Assembly: GCA_014238065.1 (NCBI GenBank)
Contig: JABABU010000025.1
Coordinates: 62,001 to 126,000, forward strand
Source: Actinomycetota bacterium
Lineage (GTDB): Bacteria; Actinomycetota; Acidimicrobiia; Acidimicrobiales; Poriferisodalaceae
Direction of reading: 5' to 3'
Length of the DNA: 64,000 bases
The notes beneath the pieces were generated by a model. That model did not search any database, was not told the DNA's origin, and worked only from the letters and a program-made list of their open reading frames with translations. Of the stretch, positions 47,712 to 56,291 are shown one piece after another. Position numbers and translations under genes: made by a program. The number at the start of each line of letters is the position of its first letter. Position 1 is the stretch's first letter.

Positions 47712-48035
47712 TCAGGCCAGAACGTCGACCCGGTCGACAACGTCCCATTCCCCATCTGCCCGCTCAGCCAGAACGAAAGCAACATCGGAGTCACCATCGA
47801 GTTCGAGCAACGTTGTCTTGGCCGCAGTCCTCGCTTCGGCGAGCGATCCAAAATCGCCATCGAGGTCATCGCCCTCGAACCCACGAGCATCGCCCGGCCC
47901 GATGCGAACCCGATAGGTACCGACATGGTGTCGACGGCGAACAACCTGGAGAACTCGTCCTCCGGTCAGAGCGACGAGGAAAAGCAGGATGACAAAGCCC
48001 AAGACCGCTAGCACAGCCGACAAGACGAGAACCAT
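47712..48035 (-). CDS. Small membrane-anchored protein between hspR and clpB
   Basis: A 107-aa protein not recognised. One N-terminal transmembrane helix (VLVLSAVLAVLGFVILLFLVA), a short basic stretch (RRRHH), then a ~70-residue acidic soluble domain ending EWDVVDRVDVLA. ATG 48035 follows the hspR stop by 2 bases; a TTG at 48041 is in frame. The position suggests a heat-shock-induced membrane protein. Confidence 0.7.
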   Translation of the reverse strand: MVLVLSAVLAVLGFVILLFLVALTGGRVLQVVRRRHHVGTYRVRIGPGDARGFEGDDLDGDFGSLAEARTAAKTTLLELDGDSDVAFVLAERADGEWDVVDRVDVLA

Positions 48036-48037
48036 GG

Positions 48038-48442
48038 TCAACCAGTACCGCGTGGGCCAGGTCCGCGGCGCTCCCAGCGCACGACGGACTGCTCGAGGGG
48101 AACAAGATCGCGGCGGTGTTCGCGATGCGCAGCCGCAATGGCTGCGTTGGCGTGACCACGCAGTTCGATCATCTCCTGCTGTAGCCGCACGACCTGATCT
48201 TCGAGGTCCATCACTCGCTTCACACCGGCGAGATTGAGACCCTCATTGGTGAGCTCCTGAATCCGGAGCAGCCGATTGATATCGACATCACTGTAGCGAC
48301 GACTCCCGCCTGGGGTGCGAGCTGGTTCAACGAGCCCTTTGCGCTCGTAGATACGCAGTGTTTGGGCATGAACACCGGCGAGTTCGGCCGCGACCGAGAT
48401 GACATATACGGCCCGAAGTGGATCGGGTCCACGGTTGCTCAT
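48038..48442 (-). CDS. hspR: Heat-shock repressor HspR (MerR family)
   Basis: A 134-aa MerR-type regulator. VYVISVAAELAGVHAQTLRIYERKGLV is the winged helix-turn-helix start, PARTPGGSRRYSDVDINRL the wing, then a dimer coiled coil and an Arg-rich tail. In actinobacteria HspR, with DnaK as co-repressor, binds inverted repeats over the dnaK and clpB promoters. The encoded position as fourth gene of the dnaK operon and the matching boxes at 52039-52057 and 47672-47689 support autoregulation. Confidence 0.95.
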   Translation of the reverse strand: MSNRGPDPLRAVYVISVAAELAGVHAQTLRIYERKGLVEPARTPGGSRRYSDVDINRLLRIQELTNEGLNLAGVKRVMDLEDQVVRLQQEMIELRGHANAAIAAAHREHRRDLVPLEQSVVRWERRGPGPRGTG

Positions 48443-48497
48443 GACGAGCCTCCCCCAATTCGGACGGGACCACCAGACGGGCGCCCCTTCAACCTCA

Positions 48498-49439
48498 TCA
48501 CAATCCCTCGTCTCGTGGCGACCAGTCAGTCACCTCGCCGAGCGCTTCGATGGCTTCGCGTTCCTTCTTCGACAGTTTCTGTGGCACCACGACCTCAACC
48601 GTCACGAGCAGATCGCCGGTTGCCTTCGGGGTCTCGAGGCCCTTGCCCTTGACCCTGAATGTCATCCCCGACTTCGTGCCGGCGGGAACTTTCAACGTGA
48701 CCGATCCCTGCTCGAGAGTCGGCACCTTCACGTTCGACCCGAGCGCGGCTTCAGGGAACGTGATGGGAACAGTCAGCGTGAGGTCCTTGCCGGAACGACC
48801 GAACATCTGGTGTGGTTGAACATCGACGATCACGTAGAGATCGCCCGACTCGCCACCACCGCGACCGGGACCTCCCTTGCCGCGAAGGCGGATTCGTTGG
48901 CCGTCGTCGACCCCTGCGGGAATGCGGACCTTGACCTCACGCGTCTTGCGTTCGACACCACCAGCCGTCGGCACATCGGTGGTCAGATGAACAGCGGTTG
49001 TGACACCGTGAGCCGCCTCCATGAAGCCGAGGTGCAACCTGGCTTCCTGGTCGACGCCCCGAACTGCGTGCGATCGACCACCGCCTCGGCGGCCGAACAG
49101 ACCTCCGAAAAGGTCGCCCATACCGCCCATGTCATCGAGGTCCTCGTAGCGGATGTTGAACCCACCCTGCTGGCCACCGGCGAACGGGCTACCCATCCCT
49201 GAAGCCGCTGGTCCGAGGCGGCGGGCCTCGTCATATTCCTCGCGTTTGTCCTCGTCGCCCACCACGTCGTAGGCAGAGGAGATGTCCTTGAACCGCTCTT
49301 CGTTACCCGACGCTGCGTCGGGGTGCGTCTCACGGGCCAGCTTTCGGTACGCCTTCGTGATCTCCTTCTGCGACGACGCTGGCTTGACACCAAGGACTGC
49401 GTAGTAATCCTTGTCGAACCATTCACGCTGGACAGCCAT
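48498..49439 (-). CDS. dnaJ: J-domain co-chaperone DnaJ (type II, no zinc finger)
   Basis: A 313-aa DnaK partner that stimulates ATP hydrolysis. J-domain residues 10-75 with HPD at 39-41, a Gly/Phe-rich region (~85-125), then two C-terminal beta domains (RLHLGFMEAAHG, VRIPAGVDDGQRIRLRGKG). There is no CxxCxGxG zinc region, so it is CbpA-like (type II/B), as in many actinobacterial hspR operons. ATG 49439 has AAGGAGG upstream. It sits between grpE and hspR. Confidence 0.93.
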   Translation of the reverse strand: MAVQREWFDKDYYAVLGVKPASSQKEITKAYRKLARETHPDAASGNEERFKDISSAYDVVGDEDKREEYDEARRLGPAASGMGSPFAGGQQGGFNIRYEDLDDMGGMGDLFGGLFGRRGGGRSHAVRGVDQEARLHLGFMEAAHGVTTAVHLTTDVPTAGGVERKTREVKVRIPAGVDDGQRIRLRGKGGPGRGGGESGDLYVIVDVQPHQMFGRSGKDLTLTVPITFPEAALGSNVKVPTLEQGSVTLKVPAGTKSGMTFRVKGKGLETPKATGDLLVTVEVVVPQKLSKKEREAIEALGEVTDWSPRDEGL

Positions 49440-49487
49440 GTCGAGCCTCCTTTCGGTGTCGGTGCTCAGTGATCACGATTCGGGCTC

Positions 49488-50060
49488 TCAGTTGCGGACC
49501 TTGACCATGGCGGCCCGCAGCACTCTGCCGTGCCACAGGTAGCCGCAGCGAAGTTCCTCGGCTACGACCGACTCTCCTCCATCGCCAGCCTCATGCAGAA
49601 CCGCTTCGTGCACATTCGGGTCGAATTGTTCGCCGGCCGAACCGACCCGCGAAAGGCCCTCACGCTCGAGGACGCTGTACAGCTGAGTTCGAAGCGGTTC
49701 GACATTGTCCTCGCCCTGCCCGACCGCAGCGTCGAACGCATCGAGTACCGGAAGCAGCGCCTCGGCAATACGAGCAACACCATTCTTGACCCTGGTGTCG
49801 GCATCAGTGGCACTGCGCTTGCGGAAGTTGTCGAACTCGGCCTGGACCCGCTGCGCCGTCTCGAGATAAGAGTCTCGTTCAGCTGTGGTGAGGAAGAGTG
49901 CTTCGGCAAGTTCCTCCTTCGACCGTGAGTCGGGCGGCAACTCGACGACCTCGGCCATGTCCCCCGCCTCACCGTCCGCTGACGCGTGGACGTCGGCGCC
50001 TTCAGCAACGGCTTCGGCCGAGTTCGGGACAGTTTCGCCGTCCGAGGGGGCGTCGCTCAC
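49488..50060 (-). CDS. grpE: Nucleotide exchange factor GrpE
   Basis: A 190-aa exchange factor for DnaK. An acidic disordered N-terminus (~1-50), a long helix, then [20 protein letters not shown] and the beta domain with [14 protein letters not shown] and [17 protein letters not shown], the closing GrpE signature. The GTG start at 50060 overlaps the dnaK stop by 4 bp. Confidence 0.96.
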   Translation of the reverse strand: MSDAPSDGETVPNSAEAVAEGADVHASADGEAGDMAEVVELPPDSRSKEELAEALFLTTAERDSYLETAQRVQAEFDNFRKRSATDADTRVKNGVARIAEALLPVLDAFDAAVGQGEDNVEPLRTQLYSVLEREGLSRVGSAGEQFDPNVHEAVLHEAGDGGESVVAEELRCGYLWHGRVLRAAMVKVRN

Positions 50061-51880
50061 TGCTCCTCGTCCACGATTTCGGCGTCGACGACCTCATCGT
50101 CGTCTGCCGTGGGATCGGCACTGGTCTCGGCCCCCTCCGCCGCTGAGGCAGCCTCGTAGACCTTCTGGAAGAACGCCTGACTTGAATTCGCGAGCGCCTC
50201 GGTCTTCTGCTTGATCTCGTCGAGGTCCTCGCCCTCGAGAGTGCTCTTCAACTCGGTGAGAGCGGCCTCGACTGGCTCCTTGTCGGCGTCGGCCAGCGAC
50301 TCGCCGTGCTCGCGCATGGCCTTCTCGGTCGAGTAGACGAGCGAGTCGGCGTCGTTCCGGATCTCGGCAGCCTGGCGGCTCTGACGATCGGCCTCGGCGT
50401 GAGCTTCAGCGTCCTTCACCATCAAATCAATGTCGTCCTTGTCGAGGGTCGACTGGCCGGTGATGGTGATCGACTGTTCTTTGTTCGTGGCCCTGTCCTT
50501 GGCCGACACGTGCACGATGCCGTTGGCATCGATGTCGAACGTGACCTCGATTTGAGGAACGCCGCGCGGGGCAGGAGGAAGATCGACCAGCTGGAACTTG
50601 CCAAGCGTCTTGTTGACCCCTGCCATCTCCCGCTCGCCCTGGAGGACATGAATCTCGACCGAAGGCTGCATGTCCTCAGCCGTGGTGAACACGTCGGTTT
50701 TCTTCGTAGGGATCGTGGTGTTGCGCTCGATGAGCTTCGTCATCACACCACCCTTGGTCTCGATGCCGAGAGTCAGCGGAGTGACATCGAGTAGCAGGAC
50801 GTCCTTCACATCGCCCTTCAGCACGCCGGCCTGAACCGCGGCACCTACTGCGACGACCTCGTCGGGGTTGACACCCTTGTGTGCTTCCTTACCGGCGATG
50901 CTCTGGACCAGCTGCTGCACGGCAGGCATACGCGTCGAGCCTCCGACCATGATCACATGGTCGATGTCGGACACCGCAAGGCCTGCGTCCTTGATGGCCG
51001 CCTTGAACGGTGCCTCACAACGGCCAACCAGATCAGCGGTGAGCTCGTCGAACTTCGCCCTGGTGAGCTGGTAGTCGAGATGGAGCGGGCCGGCGTCAGT
51101 TGCGGTGATGAACGGAAGGTTCACCTGCGTCTGCTGCGTGGTCGACAACTCCTTCTTGGCCTGCTCGGCCGCTTCTTTCAGGCGCTGACGGGCCATGGCG
51201 TCAGCTCCGAGGTCGACACCATGGTCGCCCTTGAACTGCGAGATCAGCCAGTCGATGACGGCCTGATCCCAGTCGTCGCCGCCGAGCTGCGTGTCACCAG
51301 AGGTCGACTTCACTTCGAACACGCCGTCACCGATCTCGAGCACCGACACGTCGAAGGTGCCGCCGCCGAGATCGAACACGAGGATCGTCTGATCTTCGTC
51401 TTCCTTGTCGAGGCCGTACGCAAGCGCGGCCGCAGTCGGCTCATTGATGATGCGGAGCACCTCGAGGCCCGCGATCTGGCCGGCTTCTTTGGTTGCAGTG
51501 CGTTGTGCATCATCGAAATAGGCGGGAACGGTGATGACCGCCTGGGTCACCGTGTCGTTCAGGTAGGCCTCGGCGTCGCGCTTCAGCTTCTGGAGGACGC
51601 GAGCCGCAATCTCTTGAGGGGCGTAGCTCTTGTCGTCGATATCGATAGTCCAGTCAGTGCCGATGTGGCGCTTGACCGACGCAAGGGTGCGATCGGGGTT
51701 CGTGACCGCCTGACGCTTCGCGACTTCGCCGACAAGGACTTCGCCGGCCTTGGTGAAACCGACGATGGACGGGGTGGTGCGATCGCCTTCAGCGTTGGCG
51801 ATGACCGTCGGCTCGCCACCCTCAAGGGCAGCAACGACAGAGTTGGTGGTCCCGAGGTCGATACCTACGGCTTTTGGCAT
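50057..51880 (-). CDS. dnaK: Chaperone protein DnaK (Hsp70)
   Basis: A 607-aa Hsp70. [17 protein letters not shown] begins the ATPase domain, with [15 protein letters not shown] and [13 protein letters not shown], followed by the linker [16 protein letters not shown] and the substrate domain. The C-terminal lid ends in acidic residues. ATG 51880 with AGGAG nine bases before it. First gene of the heat-shock operon, transcribed from the promoter at 52029-52057 with a ~140-base untranslated leader. Confidence 0.98.
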   Translation of the reverse strand: MPKAVGIDLGTTNSVVAALEGGEPTVIANAEGDRTTPSIVGFTKAGEVLVGEVAKRQAVTNPDRTLASVKRHIGTDWTIDIDDKSYAPQEIAARVLQKLKRDAEAYLNDTVTQAVITVPAYFDDAQRTATKEAGQIAGLEVLRIINEPTAAALAYGLDKEDEDQTILVFDLGGGTFDVSVLEIGDGVFEVKSTSGDTQLGGDDWDQAVIDWLISQFKGDHGVDLGADAMARQRLKEAAEQAKKELSTTQQTQVNLPFITATDAGPLHLDYQLTRAKFDELTADLVGRCEAPFKAAIKDAGLAVSDIDHVIMVGGSTRMPAVQQLVQSIAGKEAHKGVNPDEVVAVGAAVQAGVLKGDVKDVLLLDVTPLTLGIETKGGVMTKLIERNTTIPTKKTDVFTTAEDMQPSVEIHVLQGEREMAGVNKTLGKFQLVDLPPAPRGVPQIEVTFDIDANGIVHVSAKDRATNKEQSITITGQSTLDKDDIDLMVKDAEAHAEADRQSRQAAEIRNDADSLVYSTEKAMREHGESLADADKEPVEAALTELKSTLEGEDLDEIKQKTEALANSSQAFFQKVYEAASAAEGAETSADPTADDDEVVDAEIVDEEQ

Positions 51881-52220
51881 GGTGACACGCTCCTATTTCT
51901 TGAATTTTTGGTCTGGGGGGAAGTGAGATTCTTCACAGTCCTGCTTGAAGATTGCACTGCTCGAAGAACAGTCTGCTGGTCAAGAGAACGACTTCCGCGC
52001 CAGTTTTGTTCCCTTTTTCGAGAAGAACATCATAAAAGTTGAGTCGAACATTATCAATTTCACTTGTGCACTCCTGTCCGGAAGGCGGGGCAGGGCAAGC
52101 CTCCGCGGCGCCTGGACGACCCCAGAAGGAAGAGGTGCCGCGCCAGCGACGCCGGGGTTGCAGGGACGCGCGACTGCTTGGGGAGTTTTTCCGAGTCGCC
52201 GGCGCGGTACCTTCCCTGGC
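51881..52220. other. Intergenic region between dnaK and gpmA
   Basis: About 340 bases. The part at 51940-52070 is clearly AT-richer than the surroundings and holds the dnaK promoter and operator. The part near 52120-52220 is GC-rich and should hold the gpmA promoter. An open frame of gpmA extends to 51945 but has no family match and covers the dnaK promoter, so I do not count it as coding. Confidence 0.6.
52029..52057 (-). promoter_or_regulatory. dnaK promoter with HspR-box-like (HAIR-like) operator
   Basis: On the minus strand TTGATA (-35, 52057-52052), exactly 17 bases, TATGAT (-10, 52034-52029). On the plus strand TTGAGT-N7-TATCAA (52039-52057) is a HAIR-like inverted repeat lying over the -35 box and the spacer; the left half is identical to the TTGAGT half-site, the right half matches in TCAA. 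Bound HspR would block RNA polymerase here. Confidence 0.65.
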
Positions 52221-52976
52221 ATGTCGACGTTGGTGTTGCTGCGGCACGGTCAGAGTCAGTGGAACCTCGAAAATCGGTTCACAGGGTGGTGGGACGTCGA
52301 CCTGACCGCTCAGGGCGAAGCCGAGGCAACCGCTGGTGGTGTCGCCATGACTGAAGCCGGCGTGCTACCCGACGTGGTGCATACCTCACTCCAGAAGCGC
52401 GCTATTCGCACCGCAAACCTCGCGCTTGACGCAATGGACAGGGCCTGGCTGCCAGTTCGCCGCGATTGGCGCCTCAACGAACGTCATTACGGCGCTCTCA
52501 CCGGACTCGACAAGAAGGAGACCGCCGAACGTCACGGTGCCGATCAACTCCATGCCTGGCGCCGTGGCTACGCCACTCCACCTCCATTGATGGAGCCCGG
52601 TCACGAGTTCGATCCGGCGGTCGACGACCGATATGCCCACCTGGCACCAGAGATGCTCCCGCGCACCGAGTGTCTGAGAGACGTCGTCGATCGTCTCCTC
52701 CCCTATTGGCACGGCGCCATCGCTCCCGACCTGATCGCAGGCAAGACCGTCCTCGTGGCGGCTCACGGCAACTCGCTTCGGGCACTCGTCAAGCACCTCG
52801 ACGGCATCAGCGACACTGACATCGCTGAGCTGAACATCCCAACAGGCGTGCCCGTTCTCTACGAATTGGGCCAGGACCTCCGACCGGCAGAACCAAAGGA
52901 AATGACGGCGCGCTTCCTCGGCGACGCCGAGGCTGCCAAAGCCGCAGTAGAGGCGGTCGCCCGTCAGGCGGGCTGA
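52221..52976 (+). CDS. gpmA: 2,3-bisphosphoglycerate-dependent phosphoglycerate mutase
   Basis: A 251-aa glycolytic enzyme (3-PG to 2-PG). [12 protein letters not shown] carries the phospho-His, then [13 protein letters not shown], the [15 protein letters not shown] loop, and the second His in [14 protein letters not shown]. The length fits dPGM. ATG 52221, divergent from dnaK. Confidence 0.96.
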   Translation: MSTLVLLRHGQSQWNLENRFTGWWDVDLTAQGEAEATAGGVAMTEAGVLPDVVHTSLQKRAIRTANLALDAMDRAWLPVRRDWRLNERHYGALTGLDKKETAERHGADQLHAWRRGYATPPPLMEPGHEFDPAVDDRYAHLAPEMLPRTECLRDVVDRLLPYWHGAIAPDLIAGKTVLVAAHGNSLRALVKHLDGISDTDIAELNIPTGVPVLYELGQDLRPAEPKEMTARFLGDAEAAKAAVEAVARQAG

Positions 52977-53014
52977 AGAGGATTCAGGCAGTTGCGAAGC
53001 GAATTGGAGAGGCT

Positions 53015-53932
53015 GTGGATCGGTACACGAGTCTTATCGACCGAGCTCGCGCCGGTGAGCGGATTCTCATCGACGGCGGGACCGGGTCTGAGTGCCTGCG
53101 TCGAGGAGCATCAGCCCTGCCGAACGGGTGGAGCGGAGGCGCCGCGCTCAACGATCCCGAGATCGTCCGACAGGTGCACCGCGACTACATCGCCCTCGGC
53201 GCAGACGTCATCGCGTCGAACACCTTCGCGACGGGACGCAATGTCCTCGTAGATGCCGGGGTCGCGAAGGACTTCGAGGAGAGCAACCGTCGCGCCGTCG
53301 AGCTCGCGGTGGAGGCGAGGTCGATGGAGTCAGCCGACGGAGTCGTCGTTGCAGGGGGCATCAGCAACTGGAGTTTCTCCGGAAATCGGTCGTCGCTCGA
53401 TTGTCTCCGTGAGAACACGATCGAGCAGGCGACGATCATGCACGCTGCCGGTGCAGAGCTCCTGAGTCTGGAGATGATGGTCGACCTACCGCGCATGACG
53501 GCGACACTCGACGCCGTATCGACCATCGGGCTTCCAGTGTGGGTCGGTTTCACGATCGGCCCCGAGGTCGCCGGCGACGTAGACGAACTCGATGACGAGA
53601 TCGAGCTGAGAGAGGGTGGGCCTTTGGCCGAAGCCGTCGCCATCGCCAGGTGCTACGACTGCGTCGACGCGATGTGTCTGATGCATTCCGACGTTCGTCA
53701 CACCGAGCGCGGGCTGATCACGATTCGGGACTGTTGGGACGGTCCAGTCGGCGCGTACGCGCACGCAGCCCACATGGTCGACGGCGAGTTGAGTTTCGAG
53801 GGCGCCATCACCCCGGACGCGTACGCGGCATACGGGCCAGTCTGGCACGCAGCCGGCGCAACCATGGTCGGCGGATGTTGTGGCATCGGGCCGTCGCATA
53901 TCGCGGCGCTCGCGGAGACGATGGGACTCTGA
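53015..53932 (+). CDS. Homocysteine S-methyltransferase family protein
   Basis: A 305-aa TIM-barrel enzyme with the zinc site of the family: a Cys in AMCLMHSD (~residue 226) and the Cys pair in VGGCCGIGPSH near 285. DGGTGSECLRR starts the barrel, and ASNTFATG the substrate loop. It would move a methyl group from a donor (for example a betaine or S-methylmethionine) to homocysteine or another thiol. GTG 53015 with GGAGAGG upstream. The next gene, an FAD oxidoreductase, could be functionally linked. Confidence 0.88.
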   Translation: MDRYTSLIDRARAGERILIDGGTGSECLRRGASALPNGWSGGAALNDPEIVRQVHRDYIALGADVIASNTFATGRNVLVDAGVAKDFEESNRRAVELAVEARSMESADGVVVAGGISNWSFSGNRSSLDCLRENTIEQATIMHAAGAELLSLEMMVDLPRMTATLDAVSTIGLPVWVGFTIGPEVAGDVDELDDEIELREGGPLAEAVAIARCYDCVDAMCLMHSDVRHTERGLITIRDCWDGPVGAYAHAAHMVDGELSFEGAITPDAYAAYGPVWHAAGATMVGGCCGIGPSHIAALAETMGL

Positions 53933-54041
53933 TCGCCTCGGCGAACGAAAGTTGTACGCCGAACGAGGGAGCCAACCAACGGCGATCTCTTGGCACGCCC
54001 AGTCGCCTGACAACGACCTCATCAGATCGTACGCTTCGCCC

Positions 54042-55166
54042 ATGGCCAACGACCGATTCGACATCGCGATCATCGGCGGCGGTATCGGCGGGGCGACCTC
54101 TGCGTGTCATCTGGCCCCGAATCATTCTGTCATCCTGCTCGAGCAGGAAAACGAGCTGGCGTATCACACCACTTCGCGTTCAGCGGCTGTCTACCTCGAG
54201 CACGATGGCGGATTTGTGTTCCATCGGTTGAACCGCTCCGCACGACAGTTCCTCGATGAAGATCACCCCGAACTCGATGCGCCTCTGCTCCACCCGATGC
54301 CGGTGCTCGACGTGGGCACCGAGGAACTCGAGGACCAGATGCGCGAAGTCGCAGCGCGTGGGGCGGAGCTCAACCCGGCCATCCGGTTCGTAGCCGGGGA
54401 AGAGCTGACCGAGATCTGCCCCGTACTTCGACCCGACGTCGCGGTGATTGGCGTTCTCGAGCCAACCGCGGCAGCACTCGACGTCATGGCATTGCATCAG
54501 CTCTACGTTCGGCGCGCCAGAGCAGCGAATGCCGAGATCCGACGATCATCGAAAGTCACCGGTGTCACCCGATCGAACGACGGCTTCACGCTGGCGACAG
54601 CGTCGGGGCAGGTCCATGCTGGCATTGTCGTGAATGCGGCCGGCGCGTGGGGCGATGTCGTGGCGGCGATGGCAGGCGTGCAACCCATCGGGCTCACGCC
54701 GATGCGACGCACGGCCTTCACCACCTCGGTCGGGCAGGAAACGAAGGGTTGGCCGCTCGTCTACGCGGCGACCATCAGCCATCAGTGCTACTTCAAACCG
54801 GAGGCCGGCAACCAGTTGCTGTGCTCGCTCGCCGACGAGACCCCTTCGCCACCGGTCGACGCTCGACCAGAGGAGGTCGACGTGGCGATGGCTATCGAAA
54901 ATATCAACCTTCTGACGACACTCGACATCCGGTCGGTGAACACGACCTGGGCCGGGCTCCGCACGTTCTCTCCTGACCGGGACCCCGTTTTCGGCTGGGA
55001 TGACGAGGTCGAGGGGTTCTTCTGGATGGTCGGCCAAGGTGGCTGGGGGATCGTCAGCTCACCGATGGCAGGCCAAGTCGTCGCGAACGCCGTTGCCGGC
55101 AATTCGTTCCCCTCGGCGCTGTCCGACATCGGCCTGACGGCGGAACATCTCAACCCGCGGCGCTAG
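54042..55166 (+). CDS. FAD-dependent oxidoreductase (DAO/glycine oxidase-like)
   Basis: A 374-aa flavoenzyme. The FAD dinucleotide site is DIAIIGGGIGGATSACHL at residues ~6-23, with Glu at the end of the second strand (LLEQE), VNAAGAWGD in the centre and FWMVGQGGWGIVSSP near the C-terminus. It oxidises amines or D-amino/N-methyl amino acids; the donor is unknown. ATG 54042. The frame to 53880 is a shadow of the upstream gene's tail. Convergent with the DNA-binding gene at 55163. Confidence 0.87.
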   Translation: MANDRFDIAIIGGGIGGATSACHLAPNHSVILLEQENELAYHTTSRSAAVYLEHDGGFVFHRLNRSARQFLDEDHPELDAPLLHPMPVLDVGTEELEDQMREVAARGAELNPAIRFVAGEELTEICPVLRPDVAVIGVLEPTAAALDVMALHQLYVRRARAANAEIRRSSKVTGVTRSNDGFTLATASGQVHAGIVVNAAGAWGDVVAAMAGVQPIGLTPMRRTAFTTSVGQETKGWPLVYAATISHQCYFKPEAGNQLLCSLADETPSPPVDARPEEVDVAMAIENINLLTTLDIRSVNTTWAGLRTFSPDRDPVFGWDDEVEGFFWMVGQGGWGIVSSPMAGQVVANAVAGNSFPSALSDIGLTAEHLNPRR

Positions 55167-55669
55167 AACTCGTCGACTACGTAGCCCCGACCTCGGACGG
55201 TTCGGATCATCACTCCCAGCGGCTCGACCCTTCGCCGAAGTCGCATCACCCTCAGATCCACCGCGTTTCGTGTCGGCGTTTCGTCTGGCCAACCGACCGC
55301 GGCGAGTTCATCTCGGGTGACGACCTCCCCGGCATCACCGAGCAGTGCTCGCATCAGCCGAGCTTCGACTGGTCCCAACGGCTTCCGCAAGCCATCGGCT
55401 CTGAGCACGCCGTATTCATCGACCCTGCGCCTTCCCGGCTGGCGACCGTCCCGGCGTGCCAGCAGCATCCGCTCTCTTGCCGCAACGTCCTCCTCGCTGC
55501 ACGGAACGCGAATCCAGTCCTCGTTGAGGTCGGTGACGTGTGGCGCAGGAACACCCGACTCCAGCCGAAGCAACCGCAGTCGGCCCCAGTCAGCCAAGTG
55601 CTGGCGCTGGGCCTCGCCGGAGGGCCAGTCGACCACCGTGACAGAGTTGTCGTCGCTGAACGTTTCCAC
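55163..55669 (-). CDS. Winged-helix DNA-binding protein (OmpR-type effector domain, no receiver)
   Basis: A 168-aa protein. Residues ~90-166 form an OmpR/PhoB-type winged helix: GPVEARLMRALLGDAGEVVTRDELAAVGWP, then DLRVMRLRRRVEPLGVMIRTVRGRGYVVDE. The first ~85 residues lack a receiver Asp pocket and are not recognised (short tryptophan/leucine-rich segment). Such stand-alone effectors respond to something other than a phosphorelay. Convergent with the flavoenzyme; the stops overlap by 4 bp. Confidence 0.83.
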   Translation of the reverse strand: METFSDDNSVTVVDWPSGEAQRQHLADWGRLRLLRLESGVPAPHVTDLNEDWIRVPCSEEDVAARERMLLARRDGRQPGRRRVDEYGVLRADGLRKPLGPVEARLMRALLGDAGEVVTRDELAAVGWPDETPTRNAVDLRVMRLRRRVEPLGVMIRTVRGRGYVVDEF

Positions 55670-55809
55670 GCCTCACAGAATGGCCCACGTCGAGCTTTCA
55701 GCGACACATCGCGTCATTTGAGAAACACTCGGGCGTCTTTGGCACAACACCAGCGTGAACCAGGGCACACCGTTGCACATGAAGGTCGCCGATTTCATAT
55801 AGTTCCGGC

Positions 55810-56232
55810 ATGGCGCGTACCGAGCACATTGATCGTCTTTCGACACTCGAGCTGTTTCGCACATGCTCGAACAAGGATCTCCAACGCATCGCGAGGGCGA
55901 GCGACGAAATCACCGTCGCCGCCGGCACGACGCTGATGGAACAGGGTGACGCCGGAACGGAGGCCTACGTCATCCTCGAAGGCGAGGCCGTCGTACGAAG
56001 GAGTGGCAGGAAGATCGCCACTCTCGGCACTGGTGACGCAGCCGGTGAGTTCGCTCTGCTCGATCGTCGGCCACGTTCGGCCTACGTCGAGGCTGCCACC
56101 GACATGCGACTGCTTCGGGTCAAGGGTTCGGCCTTCCGAAAGCTCCTCTCGGAGACACCTTCCATGGCGCTCAATCTGCTTGCGGCCATGTCCATGCGTG
56201 TGCGCGAACTCGACCGCAAAATCTACGGCTGA
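55810..56232 (+). CDS. Single-domain cyclic nucleotide-binding (Crp/Fnr-type sensor) protein
   Basis: A 140-aa protein consisting only of a cNMP-binding fold: ELFRTCSNKDLQRIARASDEITV, MEQGDAGTEAYVILEGEAVV, then AGEFALLDRRPRSAYVEAATD, which holds the phosphate-binding cassette (GEFALLxxRPRSA), and a C-helix. There is no DNA-binding domain. RS in the cassette fits cAMP-type binding. It lies 60 bases upstream of the large Fe-S reductase gene on the same strand. Confidence 0.88.
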   Translation: MARTEHIDRLSTLELFRTCSNKDLQRIARASDEITVAAGTTLMEQGDAGTEAYVILEGEAVVRRSGRKIATLGTGDAAGEFALLDRRPRSAYVEAATDMRLLRVKGSAFRKLLSETPSMALNLLAAMSMRVRELDRKIYG

Positions 56233-56291
56233 CCACCCACATCCTCATGTGAGGAGACATCCCGGTTCGTGTGTGTTCTCAGGGCGGGGGC

